Shown piece by piece: positions 43,282 to 53,647 of a DNA stretch of 64,000 nt. Made by a program: the position numbers and the translations under genes. The stretch is taken from positions 1 through 64,000 of the forward strand of contig CATYZI010000002.1 in assembly GCA_958415625.1 (NCBI GenBank), read 5' to 3'. The first letter of the stretch is position 1; every line of letters starts with the position of its first letter. The notes beneath the pieces were generated by a model. The model was not told where the DNA came from and ran no database searches. It saw only the letters and a program-made list of their open reading frames with translations. Source of the DNA: an uncultured Collinsella sp. (GTDB lineage: Bacteria > Actinomycetota > Coriobacteriia > Coriobacteriales > Coriobacteriaceae).

Positions 43282-43911
43282 CTACCCTCGCAGGTAGGCG
43301 ATAGCGATCTGCGTGCGGTTGCGCAGGCCCATCTTTGCCAGGATTGAGCTGATGTGGTTGCGCACGGTGCCTTCGCCCATGTAGGCGGTGGCGGCGATCT
43401 CTTTGTTGTCGAGGCCGCGGGCGATGAGTTCGGCGACTTCGAACTCGCGGTCGGTCAGGCTGGCGAAGGCTGCGGGCCGGCGGGGCGTGCCCGCCTCGAC
43501 GTCCGTTCCGTCAAAATCGATGTCCTCGATCGCCTTGCCCTCGAGCACGCGTTTGCCGTCCATGACCTGCGCCAACGCCGGCGGAATGGCAGCGACATCG
43601 GTCTTGATCAGGTAGCCGCGGGCGCCCAGCTTGAGCGCCGACACAATGTACTCGTCATCCGAGAACGTCGTCAGAAACACCACGCGCGCCGCAGGGTCGT
43701 GCTCAAGGATCTCGCGCGCGGCCGAAAGGCCGTCGCGTCCCGGCATCTGGATGTCGAGCAGCGCAATATCGGGTGCGTGCTCGGCGTAGAGCGCCACCGC
43801 ATCGTTGCCGTTGGCACCGGTGCCCACCACTTCGATCTGCGGCTGGGCGCCCAAGATAATCTTGAGCGAATCGACCACCAAGCGGTCGTCGTCGACAACG
43901 ATGAGCCTCAT
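43282..43911 (-). CDS. NarL/LuxR-family response regulator
   Basis: A 209-residue DNA-binding regulator. Receiver domain: acidic VVDDDRLVVDSLK start, phospho-acceptor Asp in LLDIQMPGRDGL near residue 54, Thr in VFLTTFSDDE and Lys in GYLIKTD. The HTH at about 150-205 has LTDREFEVAELIARGLDNKEIAA and GTVRNHISSILAKMGLRNRTQ. The start overlaps the kinase stop by 4 bp (ATGA). It probably controls the divergent ABC exporter. Confidence 0.94.
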   Translation of the reverse strand: MRLIVVDDDRLVVDSLKIILGAQPQIEVVGTGANGNDAVALYAEHAPDIALLDIQMPGRDGLSAAREILEHDPAARVVFLTTFSDDEYIVSALKLGARGYLIKTDVAAIPPALAQVMDGKRVLEGKAIEDIDFDGTDVEAGTPRRPAAFASLTDREFEVAELIARGLDNKEIAATAYMGEGTVRNHISSILAKMGLRNRTQIAIAYLRG

Positions 43912-45053
43912 CGGCCCTCATCTCCTTGCTGTTTGGGAACGGTGGCAAACACACGCCAGCCGCCGGCGCCGGCACGCGGGCCGGCGGTGAAGGTGCCGCC
44001 AAGCGCCTCGATGCGCTCGCGCATGGAGGCGAGCCCCATGCCCTCTGCGGTGCCGCGGCCGCTTGCTTGGACCTCACCCACGCCATCGTCGGTAACAATG
44101 AGCTGGTAAAACGACGGATGCTCCATGCACCGTACGGTGACGGTCTGGGCGCAAGCGTGGCGCATGGTATTGGAGAGCGCTTCGCGCAGGACCGCTGCAA
44201 AGCAGTTGGCGACGTTTGCGGGCGCATGTTCGGCCATAACTTCAAGCTCAATCTGCGGGCCGCCGTCCGAGCGTGTGCCTTCGACAATGCGTTCGAGCTG
44301 CACGGAAAGGTCGACGGCGTTGTCGTTGAGCGCGTGGACGCTGGTGCGCACAAGCTGGAGCGCCTCGTCAACCGTGCGTTTAACGTCGGCGAAATCGGCG
44401 GCGACGCCAGGCTCGTCGGCGTGGACCACGCGTAGGGCTTCGGCCTGCAGTGAGGCGCGCGTGAGCTGGTGCCCGACGTTATCGTGGATCTCGCGCGCGA
44501 TGCGGGCGCGTTCGGCGAGCGTCGCGAGCTCGACTTCGTAGTCCTGGCGATCGGCAAGATCGCGGTTGCGCGCCTCGAGCGCGAGGGCTCGTTCCTGCAG
44601 CTCGTCGCGGGTGCGGCGCATGCGCCGCTGCTCGCGCTCCAACTGGGCGGTGCGTAGCGATAGCAAGGTGGCGGCAACCGAAAGGATGGCGGTTAACAGC
44701 AGCGTTCGGGTGGTGAGCACGCCACCACGAAGGTCCGCGACAAGCGCGCAGACAAACACGGCGCCAATCGCCAGCGCGGGCCAGATTCGTTCACGGCGAA
44801 CGCGTCGCGCGATGTCATAGAGAGCGAGAGGCGCAAACGGCACAAACGGCGGCACGAAGACAGCCGCGATGATGCAGGCGTAGCTCGCGGCCTCGCTCAC
44901 ACGGCGGGCGCGGTTTCCCTGTACGACCTCGGCCAGCGAGGTGGCAATAACGCCAAGGCAAAACGCCGCGACCAGGCGAGCGTCCACAGCAAGACCCATG
45001 GCGGCCGCAATACAGCACGCCAGCACGATCGATTTGTCGAAAAGCCTGTTCAT
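43908..45053 (-). CDS. Sensor histidine kinase (HisKA_3 type)
   Basis: A 381-residue membrane kinase. About five N-terminal helices (8-130) without a large extracellular loop suggest intramembrane sensing. A coiled coil follows at about 135-180. The phospho-His is in REIHDNVGHQL near residue 192. The ATP-binding domain has ALSNTMRHACAQTVTV and the G box GMGLASMRERIEALGG. The start at 45053 (MNRLFDKSIV) opens a conventional N-terminus; the frame extends 54 codons upstream without domain character. Kinases of this kind next to ABC-2 exporters often sense membrane-active compounds. Confidence 0.9.
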   Translation of the reverse strand: MNRLFDKSIVLACCIAAAMGLAVDARLVAAFCLGVIATSLAEVVQGNRARRVSEAASYACIIAAVFVPPFVPFAPLALYDIARRVRRERIWPALAIGAVFVCALVADLRGGVLTTRTLLLTAILSVAATLLSLRTAQLEREQRRMRRTRDELQERALALEARNRDLADRQDYEVELATLAERARIAREIHDNVGHQLTRASLQAEALRVVHADEPGVAADFADVKRTVDEALQLVRTSVHALNDNAVDLSVQLERIVEGTRSDGGPQIELEVMAEHAPANVANCFAAVLREALSNTMRHACAQTVTVRCMEHPSFYQLIVTDDGVGEVQASGRGTAEGMGLASMRERIEALGGTFTAGPRAGAGGWRVFATVPKQQGDEGR

Positions 45054-45250
45054 ACGGGTATTGTACGCGAAGCCGCGCGTGGTGGAGGGACCGCCTGCGC
45101 AACCGTGACATTCCTCCCACGCGGCAAAGCGGGGACGTCGGCAGGCCGCACGGCCAAGCTCCGCACTCGTGACAAAGCTCACTGGTGCGCGCCGCTCGCT
45201 CCTGCGATGATGCAATCGTACCGGGCCGCAATCAACAGAAGGGCCGCCTC

Positions 45251-46189
45251 ATGACAGACATCGTCCACGTCGAAAACCTCGTCAAGCGCTACGACGACCT
45301 TATCGCGCTCGACCACTTTAGCCTGAGCATCGCCCCCGGCGAGATCTTTGGCCTGCTGGGCCCCAACGGCTCGGGCAAGACCACGTCCATCAACTGCATT
45401 CTGCAGCTGCTCGCCTACGACAAAGGCACCATCGAGCTGTTCGGCGAGCCCATGACGCCCGCCCGCTACGACCTCAAGCGCCGCATCGGTGTGGTGCCGC
45501 AGCAGGTGGCGGTGTTTGACGAGCTTACGGTGCGCGAGAACATCGACTATTTCTGCAGCCTTTACGTCAACGACCGCAAGCGCCGCCGCGCGCTGGTGGA
45601 CGAGGCGATCGACTTTGTCGGGCTGGGCGACTTTACCAAGTTTCGCCCCGGCAAGCTCTCGGGCGGCCTGGCGCGTCGCCTCAACATCGCCTGCGGTATC
45701 GCGCACAAGCCCGAGCTCATCTTCTTTGACGAGCCCACGGTGGCGGTCGACCCGCAGAGCCGCAACGCCATCCTGGAGGGCATCTGCCGCCTGCGCGACG
45801 AGGGCGCCACGGTGGTGTATACCAGCCATTACATGGAGGAAGTCGAGCAGATTTGCAGCCGCATCATGATCATGGACGGCGGACGTGTGCTGGCGCAGGG
45901 CACCAATGACGAGCTCAAACGCATGATTCAAATGGGCGAGCGCGTGACTGTCGAGGTCAGCGCCGTAGAGACCGCCACGGTCGAGCGGCTGCGCGCCCTC
46001 GAGCACGTGCTTTCGGTTGAGTTGTCCGGCGGCGAGCTCGTCTGCACCTGCGAAGCGAGCCCGCACAATTTGGTCGACATCCTCGACACGCTGCGCGCCG
46101 CCGATGTGGCGCTCGGCCGCGTGTGGAGCGAGCCGCCGACCCTCAACGACGTGTTCCTCGAGATCACCGGCCGCGAGCTGCGCGACTAG
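45251..46189 (+). CDS. ABC-2 type exporter ATPase
   Basis: A 312-residue ATPase of the DrrA/CcmA family. Walker A GPNGSGKTT near residue 36, signature LSGGLARRLNIA, Walker B LIFFDEPTVAVDP, and the switch His in YTSHYMEE. A C-terminal regulatory domain occurs at about 230-312. It powers the two permeases encoded next. The start at 45251 gives the usual N-terminus (MTDIVHVENLVKRY). It is divergent from the two-component system with 197 bp between starts. Confidence 0.92.
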   Translation: MTDIVHVENLVKRYDDLIALDHFSLSIAPGEIFGLLGPNGSGKTTSINCILQLLAYDKGTIELFGEPMTPARYDLKRRIGVVPQQVAVFDELTVRENIDYFCSLYVNDRKRRRALVDEAIDFVGLGDFTKFRPGKLSGGLARRLNIACGIAHKPELIFFDEPTVAVDPQSRNAILEGICRLRDEGATVVYTSHYMEEVEQICSRIMIMDGGRVLAQGTNDELKRMIQMGERVTVEVSAVETATVERLRALEHVLSVELSGGELVCTCEASPHNLVDILDTLRAADVALGRVWSEPPTLNDVFLEITGRELRD

Positions 46190-46198
46190 GGGGCAGCC

Positions 46199-47386
46199 AT
46201 GTTCAACACCATTATCATCACGGTCAAAACGCTGCTGCGCCGGCCGAGCACGTGGGTCTGGGGCGCCCTCTTTCCCATCGCGCTTTCCACGATGTTCATG
46301 TTTATGTTTGCGAACCTGAGCTCCGACGGCACGGTCGACCCGGTGCCGGTTGCCGTCGTGGCGGACAAGGTCTGGGACGCTTCGACCTTTAAGGATGTGG
46401 CGACGTCGCTTGCCAAGGAAGGCGACGACCAGCTGCTCGAGATCCACGAGCTCGACGACGCAGCCGATGCGAACCGTGCGCTCAAGGCCGGTGAGGTCGC
46501 GGGTATCTATACGGTCGACGCTGCGGGCACGCCCAAGCTCACACTGCTATCGAGCTACGACAGCTCGCGCGCATCATCGGTGCTCACCGATCGCAGCATC
46601 CTGGAGACGGTGGCAAGCTCGTATACACAAAATGCCGAGCTCATGTCCCAGATTGCCCAGGACAACCCGGCGGCGCTCGCCGACCCCGAGGCGGTTGCGC
46701 GCGCCCTGTCGCTCGAGGGCGGCACCCGCCGCGTAAGCCTGACACGCACCACACCCGACGGCACGGTCATCTACTATTACGCGCTCTTTGGCCTGGTCGC
46801 GATGATGTCTGCCGAGTTTGCCGCCTTGAGCGTCATCGACCTGCAGCCCAATCTGTCGGGTCTTGGCGCGCGTCGCTGCGTGGGCGGTCTTTCCAAAACG
46901 GCGTCGCTGGCCGGTATCTTTGTGGGCTCGTGGCTGGTCTCCTTTGCCTCGATGGCGATCGCGATCGGCTACGTGCGTCTGGTCGTGGGCGTCGACTTTG
47001 GCGGGCGCGAGGGGCTGTGTTTGGTGGGCGGCGCCGCTTCCGCGCTTGCCGCCACGGGCTTGGGACTCTTTGTGGGCACGCTTCCCGTTAAGGGCGGCAA
47101 GGCGTCCAAGTCTGGCATCCTCACGGGCTTTGCCACTACGTGCGCCCTGTTCGCCGGCCTCTACGGCGAGCCAGCGATGGCGCTTGCCGACGACGTCGCC
47201 CGCGCCTGCCCGGCTGAGTGCTGGCTCAACCCCGTCAAGCTTATCTGCGACATGTTCAACCGCCTGTATTTCTTTGAAGACTTGGGGCCTTTTGCCGTTC
47301 GCGCGGGCGCGCTGGTCCTCATGACGCTGGTGTTTGTTGCCGCCGCCACGCTGATTTTTGGAAGGAGCCGCTATGAGCACCTTTAA
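46199..47386 (+). CDS. ABC-2 type permease
   Basis: A 395-residue membrane subunit. One N-terminal helix, an extracellular loop of about 150 residues, then five helices from about residue 185 (IYYYALFGLVAMMSAEFAALSV). The layout is the ABC2_membrane_3 family. It starts 9 bp after the ATPase stop and overlaps the next permease by 14 bp. Confidence 0.87.
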   Translation: MFNTIIITVKTLLRRPSTWVWGALFPIALSTMFMFMFANLSSDGTVDPVPVAVVADKVWDASTFKDVATSLAKEGDDQLLEIHELDDAADANRALKAGEVAGIYTVDAAGTPKLTLLSSYDSSRASSVLTDRSILETVASSYTQNAELMSQIAQDNPAALADPEAVARALSLEGGTRRVSLTRTTPDGTVIYYYALFGLVAMMSAEFAALSVIDLQPNLSGLGARRCVGGLSKTASLAGIFVGSWLVSFASMAIAIGYVRLVVGVDFGGREGLCLVGGAASALAATGLGLFVGTLPVKGGKASKSGILTGFATTCALFAGLYGEPAMALADDVARACPAECWLNPVKLICDMFNRLYFFEDLGPFAVRAGALVLMTLVFVAAATLIFGRSRYEHL

Positions 47387-48578
47387 GACCGCGCTTCGCA
47401 TGGCGCTGGCGCACCCGTTCTACCTGCTCATCTATACGGTGTTCATTTCGCTGATGGGCGTATTCATCGCGGCATCCGTGAGCTGGAACTCGTCGCAGCT
47501 CACCGAGTACAAGCCCTACGACGCCAACGTGATCGTGGTCGACCGCGATGGCAGTGATCTTTCACTTGCGCTCACCAAGCACCTAGGTTCGCGGTTTGAC
47601 CTGGTCACGGGCGTCGGCGATGACACGTACGACCTTGCGGACGCGCTCTCCAAGAGCAACAGCGCCAAGAGCAGCGCCGACTGCGTGTTCTTTATCCCGG
47701 AGGGGTTCGAGGACGACCTGGTCGCGGCTGCCCGCGCGGGGGAGTCCCTGCCCAAGCTCGATGTGACCTACGGTGCCGGCACCATGGCGGCGGCGCTTTC
47801 GTCTGCCGAGGCTTCGCGCTGGATCTCGCTCGCGGGCGCTGCGGCGGCGCTTGAGCCCGCTGCTTCTAACGGCGACGTTGCCAAGGCTGCCGAACACGCG
47901 GCCACCGAGCGTGCCGAGGTCGAGATCGAGCAGGTCAAGGTCGACTCGACTGCCGCCGCCACGCTCGAGTCGTACTTCAACTTTGGCGCGTACGCGATCA
48001 TCTCGTCGGTCATCGTGTCGGTGGGACTGGTGTTCTCGGGCATGAACGAGCCCGAGCGTGTGCGCCGCATGGAGGCCGGCCCGGTCTCCGAGCGCCAGCG
48101 CTCGCTTGCCGTGTTTGCGGCCGCCGCCGTGCTCACCGTCTGCATCTGGTTTGTGTCGAGCATGATGGGCGTCGTGGGCTTTGCCGGCGCGGTTGCCGAG
48201 GTCGGCGTGGGTCGTGTGTGCCTGGCGCTGTCGGCGACGTTTGCCCTGGCGTGCACGCCTCTGGCCGTTGGCTTTGCGCTGTCGAGCCTGGGTGCGCGCG
48301 AGGAGCTGCTTAACGGTGTGGGCAACCTGCTCGGCATGCTCATGACGTTTTTGGGCGGCGCTTGGATGCCGCTGTCGCTGATGGGCTCGGCCGTGCAGAC
48401 GGTGGCGCACTTTGTGCCGACGTATTGGGTGAACGACGCGATTGGCAAGGCGCTCGCTTCGGATCTGACGTCCACCGTGTTGGGTGACATCGCCTGCGAC
48501 CTGGGCGTCACCGTGCTCTTCGCCGCCGCCATTGCCGCCGTAGGCCTGGCCCTCTCACGCGCCAAATCCCGCGCCTAG
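47373..48578 (+). CDS. ABC-2 type permease
   Basis: A 401-residue membrane subunit with the same plan as its upstream neighbour: helix at about 13-35, extracellular loop, five C-terminal helices. It pairs with that protein as a heterodimeric channel. The start at 47373 follows GAAGGAG by 5 nt, inside the end of the upstream gene. Confidence 0.87.
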   Translation: MSTFKTALRMALAHPFYLLIYTVFISLMGVFIAASVSWNSSQLTEYKPYDANVIVVDRDGSDLSLALTKHLGSRFDLVTGVGDDTYDLADALSKSNSAKSSADCVFFIPEGFEDDLVAAARAGESLPKLDVTYGAGTMAAALSSAEASRWISLAGAAAALEPAASNGDVAKAAEHAATERAEVEIEQVKVDSTAAATLESYFNFGAYAIISSVIVSVGLVFSGMNEPERVRRMEAGPVSERQRSLAVFAAAAVLTVCIWFVSSMMGVVGFAGAVAEVGVGRVCLALSATFALACTPLAVGFALSSLGAREELLNGVGNLLGMLMTFLGGAWMPLSLMGSAVQTVAHFVPTYWVNDAIGKALASDLTSTVLGDIACDLGVTVLFAAAIAAVGLALSRAKSRA

Positions 48579-48671
48579 TCTGAAATAAATCCTAGGCCTC
48601 GCCCCAAAATAGTTCGCCAAGGTTTACTATTACGTTCATAAAGTAGTACTAGGCTAACAATGGGGGATACC

Positions 48672-49385
<714 letters not shown>

Positions 49386-49393
49386 ACGGCGCC

Positions 49394-52060
49394 ATGACAC
49401 CTCTCGCAAAACGTCTCCCACGCGAGTTGCGCCGCAATATCGGCAAGTACCTGGGCATCTTTTTGCTTATGTGCGGAAGCATCGCTCTCACCTCGGGCTT
49501 TTTGCTCGCAGCCCACTCCATCGGCTGCCTTATCGACGGCATGCGCGATGCGTACACGATCGAGGACGGCCGCGTGACCACTTCCTTCGAGGCCACCAAA
49601 GACCAGCTCAAGGCCGCCGAGGATGCAGCCGGCGACGTCGGCGGCGTCGCGCTCTACAAGAATTTCTCCATCGACGCCATGGTCAAAAAGACCGCCGGCG
49701 ACGACGGCACCAAGCGCACCCTGCGCACCTACGCGCATCGCACCAAGGTTGACATTGCGTCCTACTGCGAAGGCAGGCAGCCAAAGGCGGACAACGAGGT
49801 GGCTATCGACCGCGTCTTTGCCACCAATAACGACCTCGCCATCGGCGATAAGGTCGAGCTCGAGGGGCGCACCTACACCATCTGCGGCATCATGACGCAG
49901 CCCGATAGCCAGGCGTTGTTCCTCGACAATTCGGACTTTACGGTGAACACCATCACGTATGGTGTCGCCGAGGTCACCGACGCCGGTTTTGCCGCGCTCG
50001 AGGATGCCGGCGGCGCGCCCGCCTATACGTACTCCTTTACCTTTAACGACCGCGACCTCTCCACCGCGGACCGCATTGATGCGGAGCAGGATATGGTCGA
50101 GGCGCTGACCGACGCCGATGCGCGCGTGGACGATCTGATCGATGCCGATTCCAACCAGGGCATTGGCTATGCGCGCGATGACGTGGACGGCGACTCCATG
50201 ATGTGGATGACGTTGCTCAACATTATCATCGTGATCATGGCGTTTGTCTTTGTGGTGCTCACCGACGCCACCATCGAGGAGGAGAGCGCCATTATCGGCA
50301 CGCTGCTCGCCAGCGGCTATCGCCGTCGCGAGATCGTGCTGCACTACCTGGCACTTCCTGCCATCGTGGGCGTGCTCGCGGCACTTTTGGGCACCGCGCT
50401 CGGCGTTGCGTTCTTTACCGAGCCCATGCGCGGTCTCTACTACGGCTCGTACAGTCTGCCGCCCTTCCAGGTGTACTGGAGTTGGGGGATCTTTGTGAAG
50501 TGCGCCGTGGTTCCCGCCGCCGCGCTCATCCTCATCACGCTGGTGGGCCTGCTCCGCAAGATGGGCAAGACGCCGCTGCAGTTCCTTCGCCACGAGGCGA
50601 GCGGTAAGTCGGGCACCAAGCGCGGTCTGCGGCTGCCGGAGCGCATGGGCTTTGTCTCGCGCTTCCGCCTGCGTATCTTCCTGCGCAATCTGGGCAACTT
50701 CGCCACGCTCTTCGTGGGCATCGCGTTTGGGTCGCTGCTTTTGCTCTTTGGTCTGGCGATCCTGCCCACGATGACGCACTATGCGGACAACCTCGAGACG
50801 AGCCTGGTCGCCGAGCACCTGTACACGCTCAAGGCGCCGCTGGAGCTCGAGGGCACTGCCGAGGAGCGCGAGCAGTGGTCGGCACTCGAGCGCTTGCAGT
50901 CGGTTGACGGCGCGCTGCTTTCTGCCGCCCAGGATGCCGATGACGAGCTTGACGGCGCGGCCGATGCGGCGCAGACGGCAGCCGATGCCGCGACCGCATC
51001 TCCGTCTGCCGAGAGCCTGTCTGCGGCGCAACGTGCGCTTGCAAACGTCCAGGACAAGAAGGATGCGCTCTATGCGCGCCTTGACGATCTTGCCGATGCC
51101 CTCGGCTGCGACCGCGATGAGGCCATCGACCTGATCGACAAGGCCTCTAAGATCGACACTGACAACGACGATATCCATCCGGTCAATACGACCGATAACG
51201 GCGCGGACGCAATCGCGCAGGCCGAGAAATATGCCGTCTACCAGCTGCAATACGACCGAGGCGAGGGAAACGGCACAGAGGCCATCTCTGTCTACGGCAT
51301 CTCGCCCAACTCGCGCTACTGGAAGAACCTCGATGTCGGCGACGGCCGCGTTGTCTTTGGCGGCGGCCTGCTCGACAAGTTTGGCTGGAGCGAGGGCCAG
51401 AAGGTCACACTCAGCGACAAGTACGAGGGCGAGCATCATTCCTTTAAGTACGCGGGCAAGGACTGCATCTGGGGCTCAAAGTCGGACATGAATATCTATA
51501 TGAGTATCGATGACTTTAACGAGCTGTTCGGCAACGACGCCGCCTACTTTAACGGCTATGTGAGCGACGAGAAGCTCGACCTCGATGCTCGTTACTTTGC
51601 CGGCGACACCACGCCCGACGACATGCGCGCCGTGGGCGACCAGTTCATCGGCATGATGAGCAAAATGATCGGCATGATGGTCGGGCTCGCGGTGTTTATC
51701 TTCCTGCTGTTTATGTACCTGCTGACCAAGGCGGTGATCGACCACAGCGCCCGTTCGATCAGCTACATGAAAGTCTTTGGCTATCGCGATAGCGAGATCT
51801 CGCATCTGTACATCCGCTCGATCACGCTGTGCGTGGCGGCGTCGCTCGTGCTGAGCCTGCCGGTCATTATTGGCTCGCTCACGGCCATCTTCCGCTCGAT
51901 GCTGCTCGCCTACAACGGCAATATCGAGATCTACGTGCCCGCTTGGTCCATGGCTGCATGCGTCGGCATTGGCTTTGCGGCCTACCTGGTCGTGGCGCTG
52001 CTACACACGCGCTCTATCAAGCGCGTCGGTCTGGCCGAAGCCCTCAAGGTGCAAGAGTAG
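49394..52060 (+). CDS. FtsX/MacB-like ABC permease, large
   Basis: An 888-residue permease. A helix at about 20-42 is followed by an extracellular region of about 220 residues and a first FtsX core (about 270-400: MTLLNIIIVIMAFVFVVLTD). A second helix near 435-460 leads into a large extracellular domain with an Asp/Ala-rich coiled coil at about 510-600. A second FtsX core (about 755-880) ends the protein. This duplicated plan is typical of Firmicute/Actinobacterial peptide-resistance exporters. The start at 49394 gives MTPLAKRLPRELRRN. Confidence 0.88.
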   Translation: MTPLAKRLPRELRRNIGKYLGIFLLMCGSIALTSGFLLAAHSIGCLIDGMRDAYTIEDGRVTTSFEATKDQLKAAEDAAGDVGGVALYKNFSIDAMVKKTAGDDGTKRTLRTYAHRTKVDIASYCEGRQPKADNEVAIDRVFATNNDLAIGDKVELEGRTYTICGIMTQPDSQALFLDNSDFTVNTITYGVAEVTDAGFAALEDAGGAPAYTYSFTFNDRDLSTADRIDAEQDMVEALTDADARVDDLIDADSNQGIGYARDDVDGDSMMWMTLLNIIIVIMAFVFVVLTDATIEEESAIIGTLLASGYRRREIVLHYLALPAIVGVLAALLGTALGVAFFTEPMRGLYYGSYSLPPFQVYWSWGIFVKCAVVPAAALILITLVGLLRKMGKTPLQFLRHEASGKSGTKRGLRLPERMGFVSRFRLRIFLRNLGNFATLFVGIAFGSLLLLFGLAILPTMTHYADNLETSLVAEHLYTLKAPLELEGTAEEREQWSALERLQSVDGALLSAAQDADDELDGAADAAQTAADAATASPSAESLSAAQRALANVQDKKDALYARLDDLADALGCDRDEAIDLIDKASKIDTDNDDIHPVNTTDNGADAIAQAEKYAVYQLQYDRGEGNGTEAISVYGISPNSRYWKNLDVGDGRVVFGGGLLDKFGWSEGQKVTLSDKYEGEHHSFKYAGKDCIWGSKSDMNIYMSIDDFNELFGNDAAYFNGYVSDEKLDLDARYFAGDTTPDDMRAVGDQFIGMMSKMIGMMVGLAVFIFLLFMYLLTKAVIDHSARSISYMKVFGYRDSEISHLYIRSITLCVAASLVLSLPVIIGSLTAIFRSMLLAYNGNIEIYVPAWSMAACVGIGFAAYLVVALLHTRSIKRVGLAEALKVQE

Positions 52061-52063
52061 CAA

Positions 52064-52085
52064 TTGGGGACGTTCTTAAACGACT
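52064..52085. repeat. 22-bp repeat, partner of 60593-60614
   Basis: TTGGGGACGTTCTTAAACGA plus CT. It occurs in exact inverted form at 60593-60614, 8.5 kb away. It begins just past the permease stop. Confidence 0.75.
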
Positions 52086-52154
52086 AGTCATCGGGGACAG
52101 TCTTTGTCGGATTGCCGGCTCGTCGGCCGGACTGGCAAGGACTGTCCCTGGCGG

Positions 52155-52216
52155 CACTCATTTAAGTCTGTCCCCAATGAGTGGTTTCACTCATTTAAGT
52201 CTGTCCCCAATGAGTG
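52155..52216. repeat. Tandem 29-bp hairpin repeats
   Basis: Two identical 29-bp units at 52155-52183 and 52188-52216, 4 bp apart. Each is a hairpin with CACTCATT and AATGAGTG arms around TAAGTCTGTCCCC. A further inverted pair, GGGGACAGTC and GACTGTCCC, lies upstream at about 52093-52148. All share a GGGGACAG core seen in other repeats here. The region 52061-52310 otherwise holds only the next gene's leader. Confidence 0.8.
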
Positions 52217-52310
52217 CCTAACGACTCGGCGTTGCGCTTGACTTCGACCCTACTTCAACGGGTACCATCCTCTATGTCTGTAACGCCATATAGACCGAGG
52301 GGATAGATCT

Positions 52311-53516
52311 ATGACCGCAACTGCACCCGCAGCACCCGCTAAGGTGTACTTCACCAACCTGCGCACGCATGCTCGCGAGAGCCAACTCGACAAACTCAAG
52401 CGCCTCATCCGTCGCGCCGGTATTGAGCAGATTGACTTCGAGAACAAATTCGTCGCCATTAAGATTCACTTTGGCGAGCTGGGCAATCTGAGCTTTTTGC
52501 GCCCTAACTACGCCCGCGCCGTCGCAGACGTCGTGAAGGAGCTGGGCGGCAAACCCTTCCTCACCGACTGCAACACGCTCTATGTGGGCAGCCGCAAAAA
52601 CGCGCTCGAGCACATCGACACCGCCTACCAGAACGGCTTTACCCCGTATGCCACGGGTTGCCAGATCATCATCGCCGACGGCCTCAAGGGCACCGACGAG
52701 GCGCTCGTTCCGGTCGAGGGCGGCGAGTACGTGCGCGAGGCAAAGATCGGCCAGGCACTCATGGACGCCGACATCGTGATTAGCCTCACCCACTTTAAGG
52801 GCCATGAGCAGGCCGGCTTTGGCGGCGCCATGAAGAACCTGGGTATGGGCGGCGGTAGCCGTGCCGGCAAGATGGAGCAGCACGCCGCTGGCAAGCCGAG
52901 CGTCGATACCACCAACTGCGTTGGCTGCCGTGCCTGCGAGAAGATATGCGCGCACAGCGCCATCACGTTTGACGGTACGCGTGAGCGCGAGCTTGCCAAC
53001 GGCAGCACTCGCACGGTTCATGTGGCTGCCATCGACCACGATCGCTGCGTGGGCTGCGGACGCTGCATTGCGGCGTGCAACCAGGACTGCATCAAGCCCG
53101 ACTATGATGCCGCGGCCGACGTACTCAACTACAAGATCGCTGAGTACACCAAGGCCATCGTCGACGGCCGCCCGAGCTTCCACATCTCGCTCGCCATGGA
53201 CATCAGCCCCAACTGCGACTGCCATCCCGAGAATGACACGCCCATCGTCAACGACATCGGCATGTTCGCGAGCTTCGACCCGGTCGCCATCGACCAGGCC
53301 TGCGCCGACGCCGTCCTGGCGTCCGAGCCGCTGCCTAACACCGAGCTTACCGACAGCGCGGCCAAGATGGAGCATAATCACGAGCATCTGGAGGGCGAGC
53401 AGGCCAAGGATCCCTTCTGCATCACGCATCCCGACACCGACTGGCGCGCGTGCATCGCGCATGCCGAGAAGATTGGCCTGGGCACGAGCGAGTACGAGCT
53501 CATCGAGGTCAAATAG
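52311..53516 (+). CDS. DUF362 protein with two [4Fe-4S] sites
   Basis: A 401-residue protein. A DUF362 domain covers about residues 15-185 and 260-340 (KIHFGELGNLSFLRPNYARA; VISLTHFKGHEQAGFGGAMKNLG). Two ferredoxin motifs sit at about 200-265: CVGCRACEKICAHSAI and CVGCGRCIAACNQDC. The function of the family is unknown; the clusters suggest an electron-transfer or cluster-handling role. GAGGGG precedes the ATG. It is followed by a strong bidirectional terminator. Confidence 0.88.
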   Translation: MTATAPAAPAKVYFTNLRTHARESQLDKLKRLIRRAGIEQIDFENKFVAIKIHFGELGNLSFLRPNYARAVADVVKELGGKPFLTDCNTLYVGSRKNALEHIDTAYQNGFTPYATGCQIIIADGLKGTDEALVPVEGGEYVREAKIGQALMDADIVISLTHFKGHEQAGFGGAMKNLGMGGGSRAGKMEQHAAGKPSVDTTNCVGCRACEKICAHSAITFDGTRERELANGSTRTVHVAAIDHDRCVGCGRCIAACNQDCIKPDYDAAADVLNYKIAEYTKAIVDGRPSFHISLAMDISPNCDCHPENDTPIVNDIGMFASFDPVAIDQACADAVLASEPLPNTELTDSAAKMEHNHEHLEGEQAKDPFCITHPDTDWRACIAHAEKIGLGTSEYELIEVK

Positions 53517-53563
53517 CGCCTAGCTATTGGACATATCAAGCGCTTTTGTAGCGCAACGTTAGT

Positions 53564-53604
53564 AAAAACCGCCCGTGAGCACAGCGCCCACGGGCGGCTT
53601 TTTG
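53564..53604. terminator. Bidirectional terminator
   Basis: AAAAACCGCCCGTG pairs with CACGGGCGG and is followed by CTTTTTG. T runs on both strands serve the DUF362 gene and the convergent hydrolase gene. Confidence 0.88.
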
Positions 53605-53647
53605 GAAGTGCTAGGGGCCAGATAGACCAGTAAACCGTACTATTTGC

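Noticed and set aside
52155..52216. Short CRISPR (two 29-bp repeats)
   Set aside because: The spacer is only 4 bp and there are just two repeats; each unit is a self-contained hairpin.
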